Assembly: GCF_026239695.1 (NCBI RefSeq)
Contig: NZ_JAPIVS010000008.1
Coordinates: 62,001-126,000, forward strand
Direction of reading: 5' to 3'
Source of the DNA: Pedobacter sp. MC2016-15
GTDB taxonomy: Bacteria; Bacteroidota; Bacteroidia; Sphingobacteriales; Sphingobacteriaceae
DNA length: 64,000 bases
Made by a program: the position numbers and the translations under genes. Shown here one piece after another: positions 44,827 to 53,652 of the stretch. The notes beneath the pieces are model-generated. The model did not search any database. It saw only the letters and a program-made list of their open reading frames with translations, and had not been told where the DNA came from. Each line of letters begins with the position of its first letter. Position 1 is the first letter of the stretch.

Positions 44827-46410
44827 ATGAACCTTCTCAACAAAAAGAAAAGCAATATCCTATCTGTAACCTACCAGTTACTACGCGAGATAAATGTGAA
44901 TGTGAATCCGGAGACCCTGTTAAAAAAAATGGAATCGCACCCGGAATATCCTGGTTTACTGACTATTTGCGACTGCCTTAAAATTTTTAAAGTGGACAAT
45001 CATGTTTACCGTATAGAAAGGGAGAATTACAATCACCTGGATCTGCCCTTTCCATTTATCTCACATACCTCAAAGGAAGGCGGCTCCTTTTTTCTGGTCC
45101 ACGGACTAAAGAATGGCTCTTTCAGGATTTCTGATGAAAAAATAAGAAATGCAAGCGTCAGAAAGGAAGACTTTTTTGCTTCATGGGAGGGCTTGGTCCT
45201 GTATGCTAAATCCAATGGAGAAAGTGGAGAACCGGGTTACCTGCAGCATTATATCCAATTCTCGCTTCATAGAATTGCTGCTCCGGCTTTTCTCACCCTG
45301 CTCGTAACCATGTTTATCGTCATATTCCGGCTTCATCCTTTTAGTCTGGCTATCCTGGCTTTATGTATAATTAAACTTTCCGGTGCTGTAATCAGCATGC
45401 TGCTCATCGCGCAGGGATTCAGCAGTAGTCCTTCATGGGTAAAAAATGTCTGTGGCAAACACGGAAAAAACGATTGCAATGCGCTTCTTCAAACGCGCGC
45501 TGCACATATTACGCCCTGGTTCAGCTGGGCAGAGGCAGGATTGTTCTATTTTTCAGGAACCTTTCTCAACATACTTCTTCTTCCATCCCTGGCCCCGTTG
45601 CTGTTCTGGATAAATGTTTTTGCCCTGCCATACATGGTGTACTCACTGGTGTATCAATACAGGATAAAAAAATGGTGTATCCTCTGTTGTAGTGTACAGG
45701 CATTGCTACTACTGGAGTATGTTTCATTTAATTTCATCCCCGGCCGCTTCGAGATGGGTGCCCTCAGTTCGTTTAACCTGTTAGTCCCTTCTATTTTATG
45801 TTTCCTCTTCCCGGTAGTTACCTGGGGAATGATCAAACCACTGCTTCAGGAAAATTCCATGCTAAAAACTACGGGCTGGCAACTCAAACAATTCAAGTAC
45901 AACAGCGAATTGTTTACACTGGGACTGATGAACCAGCAGCACTATGAGGCGGGCGATGAGCTTAAACCCATTGTACTCGGAAATCCGAATGCTGAAATTG
46001 TCATCACTCTTGTCAGTAACCCCTATTGCAGCCCCTGTACTGAAGTCCATCACTTCTTTGACCAGTGGATGCGGGAGCGTGACGACCTACAGTTGAAAAT
46101 TCTGATGCTCGCCAGTGGCGATACAATGCAAATCAGGACTGCCGAACATATGATCGCACTGGGTTTATTAAAAGATAAAAAGCTGATTGCCCAGTCTTTG
46201 AATCATTGGTATAATCAGTGTGATAAGGTATATGATCAATGGCAGAAAAAGTATCCTGTGCTGATCACAGAAAATATAAGAACTACCTTCCGGAAGCAGC
46301 AGCAATGGTGCGAGAACGCGGGAATCAACTTTACTCCGGCCATTTTAATAAACGGTCATCTCCTTCCAGAGCCTTATGAGGTCGAAGACCTGAAATATCT
46401 GATCAGTTAA
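44827..46410 (+). CDS. C39-like / vitamin K epoxide reductase / thioredoxin fusion membrane protein
   Basis: From the ATG at 44827 the protein has 527 residues. Residues 1-130 resemble a C39 peptidase domain without the catalytic Cys and His. Residues 145-335 are a VKOR domain with about five membrane helices, the loop pair C209/C217 (NVCGKHGKNDC) and the active site WCILCC (C284/C287). Residues 380-527 are a thioredoxin-fold domain with CSPC (401-404) and cis-proline FTPAIL. VKOR-thioredoxin fusions pass electrons from substrate thiols to quinone and so form disulfides. The degenerate C39 part could hold the leader of the peptide encoded downstream. The next gene starts five bases later. Confidence 0.87.
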   Translation: MNLLNKKKSNILSVTYQLLREINVNVNPETLLKKMESHPEYPGLLTICDCLKIFKVDNHVYRIERENYNHLDLPFPFISHTSKEGGSFFLVHGLKNGSFRISDEKIRNASVRKEDFFASWEGLVLYAKSNGESGEPGYLQHYIQFSLHRIAAPAFLTLLVTMFIVIFRLHPFSLAILALCIIKLSGAVISMLLIAQGFSSSPSWVKNVCGKHGKNDCNALLQTRAAHITPWFSWAEAGLFYFSGTFLNILLLPSLAPLLFWINVFALPYMVYSLVYQYRIKKWCILCCSVQALLLLEYVSFNFIPGRFEMGALSSFNLLVPSILCFLFPVVTWGMIKPLLQENSMLKTTGWQLKQFKYNSELFTLGLMNQQHYEAGDELKPIVLGNPNAEIVITLVSNPYCSPCTEVHHFFDQWMRERDDLQLKILMLASGDTMQIRTAEHMIALGLLKDKKLIAQSLNHWYNQCDKVYDQWQKKYPVLITENIRTTFRKQQQWCENAGINFTPAILINGHLLPEPYEVEDLKYLIS

Positions 46411-46415
46411 AGCTG

Positions 46416-46847
46416 TTGCTATTGAAATATTTTCCCTTCTATTACCAGTCTTACCCCATGGATTGCGGACCAACATGCCTCAGGATGATTGCTGCCTGTT
46501 TCGGTAAAAGTTTTGATCCTGCAATGCTGAAGCACATGTCCAGGATCAGCGTTGAAGGTTCCTCTATGCTGGACCTTATGAACGCTGCCGGCAAACTGCA
46601 GCTCTCCTCTAGAGGCTTTGAGGTTACTACTGCACAGCTATCTGAGACAGTTTTACCAGCCATTCTCCATTGGGACCAGCAACATTTTGTGGTGTTGTTC
46701 AAAATCAAAAAACAAACGTATTATATTGCAGACCCTGCTATCGGTGTCATCAAATTTTGTCGTTCCGCTTTTTTAAAGCACTGGCAGAATCCTGGAAGTA
46801 TTCACCCTGCGACAGGCTTTATCCTTACTTTCTCTCTGAAGGTCTGA
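46416..46847 (+). CDS. stand-alone C39 leader peptidase
   Basis: The start is TTG at 46416 or 46422; the first ATG lies inside the conserved Cys box. The 143-residue protein has a complete C39 site: Q11 and C17 in YYQSYPMDCGPTCLRM, H90 in WDQQHFVVLF and D106 in YYIADPAIG. In typical exporters this domain is fused to an ABC transporter and cuts after GG in bacteriocin leaders. Here it stops at residue 143 and no membrane or ATPase part follows. It sits right before the GG-leader peptide gene, the likely substrate. Confidence 0.88.
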   Translation: MLLKYFPFYYQSYPMDCGPTCLRMIAACFGKSFDPAMLKHMSRISVEGSSMLDLMNAAGKLQLSSRGFEVTTAQLSETVLPAILHWDQQHFVVLFKIKKQTYYIADPAIGVIKFCRSAFLKHWQNPGSIHPATGFILTFSLKV

Positions 46848-46976
46848 GGCAAATTTATGGGTAATATGACATCTGATACACTCTGAATAATTCATAGTTT
46901 TATGGATAGAATTTAACTACTTATGCATAAGCTATCGTGCACAATTTTTATAGAGTATTGATTTAAATATGATATT

Positions 46977-47192
46977 ATGGAAGCGTATGAAATTACTTTA
47001 GGGACTATTCTAAGTAGGAAAGAACTCAGGGCAATTAGAGGTGGCGGTTCCGTTACTCCTCCAGGTACTCCAACCGGAGGAAATATTGGTCCTTTTAAAT
47101 GTTGTATTACAGGGACGAATACCTGTAGCCAGTGTGTAACCTGTACTCCAAGTTGTACCTGTGGTCCGGGAGCAACACTTGTAGCCTGTTAA
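46977..47192 (+). CDS. Cys-rich peptide with double-glycine leader, putative natural-product precursor
   Basis: The 71-residue peptide has a leader ITLGTILSRKELRAIRGG, with G22-G23 as the expected C39 cut site, close to the Bacteroidota natural-product leader LSxxELxxIxGG. The 48-residue core begins GSVTPPGTPTGGNIGPFK and then has eight cysteines (CC, C, C, C, C, C, C). Four disulfides are possible. A second GG (34-35) is an alternative cut. The adjacent peptidase and thiol oxidase fit maturation to an exported disulfide peptide. Ser/Thr/Cys residues could accept a sugar. Activity is unknown. Confidence 0.78.
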   Translation: MEAYEITLGTILSRKELRAIRGGGSVTPPGTPTGGNIGPFKCCITGTNTCSQCVTCTPSCTCGPGATLVAC

Positions 47193-47225
47193 GGTGATCT
47201 TCCGATGTAAAGTTATCCTACAAAG

Positions 47226-47259
47226 GCAGGCATTAATTGAAGATATGCCTGCTTTTTTT
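47226..47259 (+). terminator. intrinsic terminator of the peptide locus
   Basis: GCAGGCAT (47226-47233) pairs with ATGCCTGC (47245-47252), followed by seven T. It lies 34 bp after the peptide stop and ends the unit. Confidence 0.85.
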
Positions 47260-47360
47260 ATGCCGGATTAGCATCCAGGCATTGGATACCTGAGCAGGAA
47301 ATCTTATCTTACAGCACAGGAGCTTGAAGATAAGATTTATCCCACCCAATCAGAATCATA

Positions 47361-48125
47361 ATGTTGAAGAAATTTGCCGCTACTATCATTTTAGGACTAT
47401 CTTTTATTGGCAGCCATGCACAGACCACCAGACTGATCGTCAGGGCCCAGGCCAAAGACGCAAAGTTCATTGGTACAGGAATCGGAGGAGCCTTTGTGAC
47501 CGTCCGGGATCACCTTACCGGCGAAATCCTTGCTAAAGGTCTCACTGCCGGCACTTCGGGAAATACGGATCTCATGATGAAAGGAAAAGTAAGGAGGGGA
47601 CTTCCCGTTATTGATACGACTACCGCTAAGTTCGAAGCTAACATTCCGCTTTCTGAGCCAACATTTGTCGATGTTGAGGCTGTGGCACCGCTTACCAGAA
47701 GAAATGCCGCTGTTAAATCCACTACGCAGATATGGCTGATACCGGGTAAAGATATCCTCGGTGAAGGGATCCTGTTGGAATTTCCAGGTTTTATCCTCGA
47801 TGTATTATCGCCTACCACTCATGAGTTCATTAAACTGGAGGAGCTAAAGGGGAATCTGAAATTTAAGGCCAGCCTGACAATGATGTGCGGCTGCACGATC
47901 ACCAAAGGCGGCATCTGGGATGCGGATGGAATTGAAGTTAAGGCAATTGTGAAGAAAGAAGGTCTGCGGATTACAGAAGTTCCAATGAAGATTAGCCCGG
48001 TAGCAAATATTTTTGAAGGTAATCTGAAAATGGAAACAAAAGGAAATTATGAACTGACGATCTATGCTTATGATGCCAGGACCGGCAATACGGGTCTTGA
48101 TAAAATCAACTTTGTGATCCAGTAA
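47361..48125 (+). CDS. secreted protein of unknown function
   Basis: The 254-residue protein has a signal peptide (AATIILGLSFIGSHAQ) and a beta-rich mature part (GAFVTVRDHLTGEILAKGLT, KFKASLTMMCGCTITKGGIW, NYELTIYAYDARTGNTGL). The C-terminal 90 residues resemble an Ig-like or bacterial Big-type fold; I recognise no enzyme motif. It follows the terminator of the peptide locus, so it is probably a separate unit. Confidence 0.75.
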   Translation: MLKKFAATIILGLSFIGSHAQTTRLIVRAQAKDAKFIGTGIGGAFVTVRDHLTGEILAKGLTAGTSGNTDLMMKGKVRRGLPVIDTTTAKFEANIPLSEPTFVDVEAVAPLTRRNAAVKSTTQIWLIPGKDILGEGILLEFPGFILDVLSPTTHEFIKLEELKGNLKFKASLTMMCGCTITKGGIWDADGIEVKAIVKKEGLRITEVPMKISPVANIFEGNLKMETKGNYELTIYAYDARTGNTGLDKINFVIQ

Positions 48126-48168
48126 TCTGCTGGCTGGAACACAAAGTTTATTTATTTAATGGTACTTC

Positions 48169-49077
48169 TTAAACCTGGTAGTTAATATACCTTTCCTCAA
48201 AGCTGCCGTCAGCATAAAGATCTAACAGTCCGTAACCAGGTGCAGTTTCCCGGCGGTTGCCCTTCCACCATGCTCCACTTACCGCACCGTCGCAGATGTA
48301 GGTGACATTGTTATACACCACTTTATCACGCATATGTATATGCCCGCTCAGGCACAGCTTTACATTGGGATGCTGATAAAACAGTTTGATAATTTTCGAG
48401 GTATCTGTATGCATATCGCCACCCAGCATTGTCCATTTGTTGACGATATCATCTTCAATCATCAGCGTGGCCGTTAATATAGGAATGTGTGATAGAATCA
48501 GTACAGGAGTGTTTGGATCAGTAGCTTCAAGTTCCTTTTTCAGCCATTCAAACTGCTCATCACCCAGCTTACCGATATACCAGGTTTGATCGATATCCAG
48601 GTGCACACTGTCCAGCACGATAAATTTCCATCCACCCTGCTGAAAAGTATAATAAGGTTTCTGCAGCTGAAGCTGGTTCAGCGAATATTCTTTGCCATAG
48701 AAAGTATGCCCTTTACTGTTCTCATTCCACCAAATGTCATGGTTTCCCAGGCAATATTTTACAGGAATGCTGCATTCTGATTTGATAATATCATGTGTAA
48801 GTTTCCACTGATCATTGATGGTGCTCAGGTTCTCCTTGTTCATATCAAAAACCACATCACCACCGTTCAGGATCAGGTCAACTTTGGGAGATTGCTGCTG
48901 AACATGGTGCAGGCATTTTACGTAATGCCCCGGAGCACCAAGGTCATTTTTCAGGTGCACATCCGTCAGGTGGGCAATGCGTAGTACAGGTTTTGTTGCT
49001 GCAAATAAACTGCCGGTTGGCAGGGCTGTGCTCAGCGCTAATCCGCCAATGCTTTTGAGTACGGTTCTTCTATTCAT
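48169..49077 (-). CDS. exported calcineurin-like metallophosphoesterase
   Basis: The 302-residue protein has a Tat-like leader (NRRTVLKSIGGLALSTALP). All metal motifs are present: IAHLTDVHL, LNGGDVVFD, CLGNHDIWW, ILSHIPILT and LSGHIHMRD. It hydrolyses phosphoesters with a two-metal centre; the substrate is unknown. It is monocistronic and convergent with the secreted-protein gene. Confidence 0.93.
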   Translation of the reverse strand: MNRRTVLKSIGGLALSTALPTGSLFAATKPVLRIAHLTDVHLKNDLGAPGHYVKCLHHVQQQSPKVDLILNGGDVVFDMNKENLSTINDQWKLTHDIIKSECSIPVKYCLGNHDIWWNENSKGHTFYGKEYSLNQLQLQKPYYTFQQGGWKFIVLDSVHLDIDQTWYIGKLGDEQFEWLKKELEATDPNTPVLILSHIPILTATLMIEDDIVNKWTMLGGDMHTDTSKIIKLFYQHPNVKLCLSGHIHMRDKVVYNNVTYICDGAVSGAWWKGNRRETAPGYGLLDLYADGSFEERYINYQV

Positions 49078-49323
49078 CAGAATATAATTACATCATGTGC
49101 CAGCAAAATTATAGAGATTAATCATGAGAATGCAGGCAAGTATGTTAACAAAATATTAATTAGTTAAACAGGAAAGCCCGGGCGGAATATGAATAAAAAT
49201 TCATTAAGCCATTTAGTTATAATGATCTTTTTAAAAGATAAGATCAGGCATCAGACGAGGCATTGAACGTTACAACAAAGTTATTATGACCTTCACAACA
49301 AAGTATCAACTGTCTAGTCTGTA

Positions 49324-49331
49324 TACCTTTG
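49324..49331 (+). promoter_or_regulatory. -7 box (TACCTTTG)
   Basis: TACCTTTG fits TAnnTTTG, 23 bases before the ATG at 49355. No TTG at the ideal distance. Confidence 0.45.
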
Positions 49332-49354
49332 ATTCATACTAAAATGTAATAAAT

Positions 49355-50188
49355 ATGAAAAAGGTATGGTTTATCACAGGAAGTTCCAGCGGACTTGGAA
49401 GAACCCTGACAGAGGCAGCTTTAGCAGCAGGCAATATAGTAGCTGCTACAGCGCGTAACCCCAAAAATAATGATGATCTTGCTCAGCGCTATCCTGAACA
49501 GCTTTACGCTATTCAGCTTGATGTAACTTCAGCAGCGCAGATCCAAAAAGCAGTTAAAGATGTAATTGCACGTTTCGGCAGGATCGATGTGCTGGTCAAC
49601 AATGCCGGCTTCGCTGTGGCAGGTGCGGCAGAGGCATTTACAGAAGCCGAGGTACGTGAACAGTTCGAAGTCAACCTATTGACACCGGTGGAAATCTGCA
49701 GAGCGATATTGCCTTATATGAGAAAGGCAGGGTCTGGCAGAATCCTCAACATCAGCTCAGTGGGAGGGAGGGCGGCCAGTGCAGGCATCTCCATCTATCA
49801 AAGTGCTAAGTTTGGTCTCGGCGGTTTCAGTGAAGCCCTTGCCAATGAAACTGCAGAGCTTGGCATCAGGGTTACCTCTGTTGAGCCGGGTGGCATGCCT
49901 ACCAATTGGGCAGGATCTTCGATGTCCTTTGCTACTTCAGTTGAAGGTTATGAAAACACAGTAGACACCCGTATAGCGGCCTTAAAAAACAATGAGTTTA
50001 AAGCAGGAAGTGAGCTGAGCAAAGTGGCATCTGTAATCCTGCACCTTGCAGACCACCCGGAACCGCCCCTGCATCTGGTTTTGGGCAGCGATGCACTCGC
50101 ACATCTGGAAAATGTAGATAAGATCAGACAAGAGCAGCAGCAAATATGGCTGAATGTTTCTACATCCACGGATGTGTTAAATTCCTGA
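49355..50188 (+). CDS. short-chain dehydrogenase/reductase
   Basis: The 277-residue protein shows FITGSSSGLGRTLTEAAL, ARNPKNN after the second strand, VLVNNAGFAVAGAA, a NISSVGG serine and YQSAKFG (YxxxK), ending VLGSDALAHLE. Classical SDR; substrate unknown. It is followed by a GC-rich terminator and then by an AraC gene on the same strand that may regulate it. Confidence 0.92.
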   Translation: MKKVWFITGSSSGLGRTLTEAALAAGNIVAATARNPKNNDDLAQRYPEQLYAIQLDVTSAAQIQKAVKDVIARFGRIDVLVNNAGFAVAGAAEAFTEAEVREQFEVNLLTPVEICRAILPYMRKAGSGRILNISSVGGRAASAGISIYQSAKFGLGGFSEALANETAELGIRVTSVEPGGMPTNWAGSSMSFATSVEGYENTVDTRIAALKNNEFKAGSELSKVASVILHLADHPEPPLHLVLGSDALAHLENVDKIRQEQQQIWLNVSTSTDVLNS

Positions 50189-50196
50189 AGAATAAC

Positions 50197-50219
50197 CGCC
50201 CGGTGCCATAAGCCGGGCG
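50197..50219 (+). terminator. GC-rich hairpin terminator
   Basis: CGCCCGG (50197-50203) pairs with CCGGGCG (50213-50219) around a 9-base loop, nine bases after the SDR stop, followed by TAATTTG. Confidence 0.65.
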
Positions 50220-50260
50220 TAATTTGATATCTTTACTTCAACCAATACTACAGCCGAATC

Positions 50261-51106
50261 ATGGATAGCCCAATACATCATCATTACAATCAGATCACGT
50301 ATTCATGTTATTCTGATCGCTCCAGAGCAGGAGAAACGTTTGTTGCCGATCATGTTTTCAGCTTTCAGATCAGTGGAACAGTGGAACTAAAAAATGATGT
50401 CTCTATCGATGTTTTTACGGCCGGCAGTTTCAGGCTGACTACCAGAAACCAACTGATCAAATTCTATAAAGAGCCTGGCGAAGACGGTGAATATAAAAAC
50501 ATATCTGTGGTTTTCGATCAGAAAACTCTTAGAGAGATAAGTGAGGAGTTTGGTTATGCCGCTCAAAAACTCAGTGAGGCTCAAGTCGTAGTTCCTCTGC
50601 CTGGCCACAAACTACTGATCAGTTATGTTCAATCCCTACAACCCTATGATGATTTATTAAGGGAAGAAAATTTTAGTTTACGCGCGCTTAAAATTAAAGA
50701 GCTGATCCTTCTGCTGCTCAGAATAAAACCAGATCTGGCACACATATTATTCGACTTTTCTGAGCCAGGTAAAATCGATCTGGAAAAGTTTATGAACCTG
50801 AATTTTCATTTCAACGTTCCTCTGGAGCGATTTGCTTACCTGACCGGGCGCAGCTTATCTACTTTTAAAAGGGATTTTGAGAAGGTGTTTCTTGTCCGCC
50901 CCGGTAAGTGGTTAAAGGAAAAGCGTTTGAAAGAAGCGTATTACCTGATCAGGGAAAAAGGTGCCTTACCCTCCAAAATTTATGCTGAGGTAGGTTTTGA
51001 AGACCTTTCACATTTTTCTTTTGCCTTCAAAAAGATGTTTGGTGTTGGCCCATCACGTGCCGCAGAAATACAGAATATCAGAAAAGATTTCAAACAGGAT
51101 CAATAG
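50261..51106 (+). CDS. AraC-family transcriptional regulator
   Basis: The 281-residue protein has an N-terminal cupin-like sensor part (VADHVFSFQISGTVEL, DVFTAGSFRLTTRN) and a C-terminal pair of HTH motifs (PLERFAYLTGRSLSTFKRDF and KIYAEVGFEDLSHFSFAFKK). The closing FGVGPSRA is the AraC signature. The nearest likely target is the dehydrogenase gene directly upstream. Effector unknown. Confidence 0.92.
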   Translation: MDSPIHHHYNQITYSCYSDRSRAGETFVADHVFSFQISGTVELKNDVSIDVFTAGSFRLTTRNQLIKFYKEPGEDGEYKNISVVFDQKTLREISEEFGYAAQKLSEAQVVVPLPGHKLLISYVQSLQPYDDLLREENFSLRALKIKELILLLLRIKPDLAHILFDFSEPGKIDLEKFMNLNFHFNVPLERFAYLTGRSLSTFKRDFEKVFLVRPGKWLKEKRLKEAYYLIREKGALPSKIYAEVGFEDLSHFSFAFKKMFGVGPSRAAEIQNIRKDFKQDQ

Positions 51107-51238
51107 GTTTGTAATTACAGTGTCTACTTTCATCAGCAGGGCTGAAATTCGCGACTGCTGCTTGTGAATTACACTCATGGGTGTTACCAAATTGAACGTC
51201 AACCCAAATTATTTCCTACTTTGGTAAAAAATTGACAT

Positions 51239-52906
51239 TTGAAATATCTCTGCCTGACTTTACTGATTGCCATCACATTCTTCTCCTGCAGAAAAGGTAC
51301 CGAGAAACAAAATAAAGAAGATAATCCTTATTACAATATGGCTTTTGATTACCGGGAAAAGGGTATGTCTGATAGTGCCTACCTGTATTTTACAAAAGCC
51401 AAAGATTTATTTCTCGAAAAAAAGGACAGCCTCGGTGCAGGAAAATGTCTGGTAAATATGAGTATGATCGGCATTGACAAAGGTGATTATTTTGGGGCAC
51501 AGGAAATGTCGCTGAGTGCTCTTCAATACTTTGACGAGCAAAAAAAGGAACAGTTTGCCTATATCAGTTCTAATTATAATAACCTGGGAAATAGTAGTAA
51601 GTCTATCAGTGATTTTGAACGTGCAATCAAATTTTATAACCTTTCTATCAAATTTTCCGTAGATTCTATCTCCACTCTGGTTAACCACAATAACAAGGCT
51701 GTTGTCTACAAGGAAATGAAGGATTATCCTTCAGCTATCAAAATTTATGATTCTATCATTCATAAAACCGGCGGCAATCAAATTGAATATGCGAGAATCT
51801 TAAATAATAGAGCTTATACCAAATGGCTGCAGAACCCGGCTTATCATGTAATTCCGGAATATCTAAAAGCATTGCATATTCGTGAGCTGAATAAAAATTT
51901 GTGGGGGCAAAATGCCAGTTACACTCATCTCGCAGAATTTTATGGCAATAAAAATCTTGATTCTGCTTTATTCTATGCTAATCGGCGTTATCAGGTGGCT
52001 ACTGTGATCCGCAGTCCGGATGATCAGTTGAGTGCCCTCACGGATCTTATCAAATTCAGTCCGGCAACTCAAGCCAAAATTTATTTCATCAAACATCATC
52101 ATCTGAACGACAGCCTGCAAACGGCGCGCTGGAATAACAAAAACCAGTTTGCACTCATTAGGTATGAAACAGAGAAACACAAGGCCGATGCCCTGAAAGC
52201 TCAAAGAGAAAATGATCAGAAGAGGAGTAGGTTGCAAATTGTATATTTTATTGTCTTCGCTCTGATCATGAGTCTGTTATCTGTCTATTTATGGTTCAGG
52301 AAGCGTAACCGCTTATTGCAGCAGGAAAAGGAACTGGAGGTGAAAAATACGGAGCTGAGGTACGTAAAAAAGATTCACGACAGAGTAGCGAATAAGGTTT
52401 ATCATCTGATGTCTGAAGTTGAAAACACACCAGGCATCAACAGGAATCTTATCGTAGATAAGCTCGAAGCGTTGTATGATATCTCAAGAGATATTTCGTA
52501 CGATAGTCCAGAACCCACAACTGAAGGGAGAACTGCTGCGGAGATCTCGGCAATGCTCCAGTCTTATTCTTCCGCATCTACAGAGGTGCTGATTGTCGGC
52601 AACGAAGAAGAAATCTGGGAGGGTATCCCTGAAATATCAAAAACAGAGCTGTTCCTTGTCATGCAGGAACTGATGACCAATATGAAAAAACATAGCAGGG
52701 CACAGCGCGTCGTCATTAAATTTCAGCGCAATGATAACTGTATAACCGTTCTGTATGCAGATAACGGAGTAGGATTGAATAACGCTGCCAAAAGGAATGG
52801 GCTGCAGAATACGGAAAACCGTATAAATCATATTCGCGGTACTATTACTTTTGAAAGTATACTTGAGGAAGGTCTGGAGATCAATATTTCTTTTCCTGCC
52901 AACTAA
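51239..52906 (+). CDS. lipoprotein TPR sensor histidine kinase
   Basis: The start is TTG at 51239; it gives the lipoprotein signal CLTLLIAITFFSCRKG. Residues 25-290 are TPR-like helical pairs (AYLYFTKAKDLFLEKKDSLG, AIKFYNLSIKF), then one membrane helix (about 330-352) and a NarL-type kinase: dimerisation segment VKKIHDRVANKVYHLMSEVE and HATPase motifs ELFLVMQELMTNMKKHS and YADNGVGLNN. It should phosphorylate the response regulator encoded 15 bases downstream. The TPR part is the likely periplasmic sensor. Confidence 0.9.
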   Translation: MKYLCLTLLIAITFFSCRKGTEKQNKEDNPYYNMAFDYREKGMSDSAYLYFTKAKDLFLEKKDSLGAGKCLVNMSMIGIDKGDYFGAQEMSLSALQYFDEQKKEQFAYISSNYNNLGNSSKSISDFERAIKFYNLSIKFSVDSISTLVNHNNKAVVYKEMKDYPSAIKIYDSIIHKTGGNQIEYARILNNRAYTKWLQNPAYHVIPEYLKALHIRELNKNLWGQNASYTHLAEFYGNKNLDSALFYANRRYQVATVIRSPDDQLSALTDLIKFSPATQAKIYFIKHHHLNDSLQTARWNNKNQFALIRYETEKHKADALKAQRENDQKRSRLQIVYFIVFALIMSLLSVYLWFRKRNRLLQQEKELEVKNTELRYVKKIHDRVANKVYHLMSEVENTPGINRNLIVDKLEALYDISRDISYDSPEPTTEGRTAAEISAMLQSYSSASTEVLIVGNEEEIWEGIPEISKTELFLVMQELMTNMKKHSRAQRVVIKFQRNDNCITVLYADNGVGLNNAAKRNGLQNTENRINHIRGTITFESILEEGLEINISFPAN

Positions 52907-52920
52907 CAAAATCCAGAAAC

Positions 52921-53586
52921 ATGTTCAAAAAAGTACTCATTGCAGAAGATCACGAACACGCTAATATTTCGGTAAGAAAAACGCTTGAAGATTTAGGTGT
53001 TCCCCAAAAGGATTTCAGATTTTACTGTGATGATGCATTCGAATTGATACAGGCAGGTGTACGTTTAGGTTTGCCGTACGACTTACTCATTACTGATCTT
53101 TCTTTTGATGAAGATCACAATGTGCAGAAAATCTCAGGAGGGAAAGAGCTCATCCGGGCTGCGCGTGCGGTCCAGCCAGACCTGAAAGTGATTGTCTTTT
53201 CCCTGGAAAATAACATTGGTTTGGTGGATGAGTTGTTCGATGATATTCAGGTTGATGCCTATGTGCGCAAAGCACGATATGATGCCATTGATCTCAAACG
53301 TGCTGTTGAGGCAGTATTTAACAACAAGAAGTACCGTTCTGCTGATCTGATGCACCAAAGAAAAACAGAACACTCATATGATTTCAAAACTGTCGATATT
53401 GCCATCATTACGCTGTTATGCAATGGAACGGCGCAGAAAAATATTCCGGCATATCTGCAGCTAGAAAATATCAAACCTTCAGGGCTGAGCAGTGTTGAGA
53501 AGCGTCTTAATTCTATCAAAACATCCTTAAATATATCCAGTAATGAGCAGCTCATTGCTTACTGTAAAGACAATAAGATTATCTGA
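52921..53586 (+). CDS. response regulator with receiver and C-terminal helical output
   Basis: The 221-residue protein begins VLIAEDHEHANISVRKTL and has the phosphoacceptor strand LLITDLSFDEDHN, LKVIVFSLENN and VDAYVRKARYD. The C-terminal part (about 150-221) is HTH-like (VDIAIITLLCNGTAQKNIP, GLSSVEKRLNSIKTSLNI) and resembles a divergent LuxR-type module, so it likely binds DNA. Partner is the upstream TPR kinase. Confidence 0.9.
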   Translation: MFKKVLIAEDHEHANISVRKTLEDLGVPQKDFRFYCDDAFELIQAGVRLGLPYDLLITDLSFDEDHNVQKISGGKELIRAARAVQPDLKVIVFSLENNIGLVDELFDDIQVDAYVRKARYDAIDLKRAVEAVFNNKKYRSADLMHQRKTEHSYDFKTVDIAIITLLCNGTAQKNIPAYLQLENIKPSGLSSVEKRLNSIKTSLNISSNEQLIAYCKDNKII

Positions 53587-53652
53587 TACATTTACGGCAA
53601 CCCGTAAGAAATGCTTGTTTTTCGCTGATACTTTTGTGGAATAACTGGTCGA

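Noticed and set aside
46416-46847. C39 gene as a broken ABC bacteriocin exporter
   Set aside because: The sequence after 46847 encodes no transporter part in any frame I read, and the C-terminus reads like a natural end of the peptidase domain, so I treat it as a stand-alone gene.
47361-48125. Secreted 254-residue protein as an immunity protein of the peptide locus
   Set aside because: A strong terminator (47226-47259) separates it, and it has no membrane helix or immunity-protein feature.
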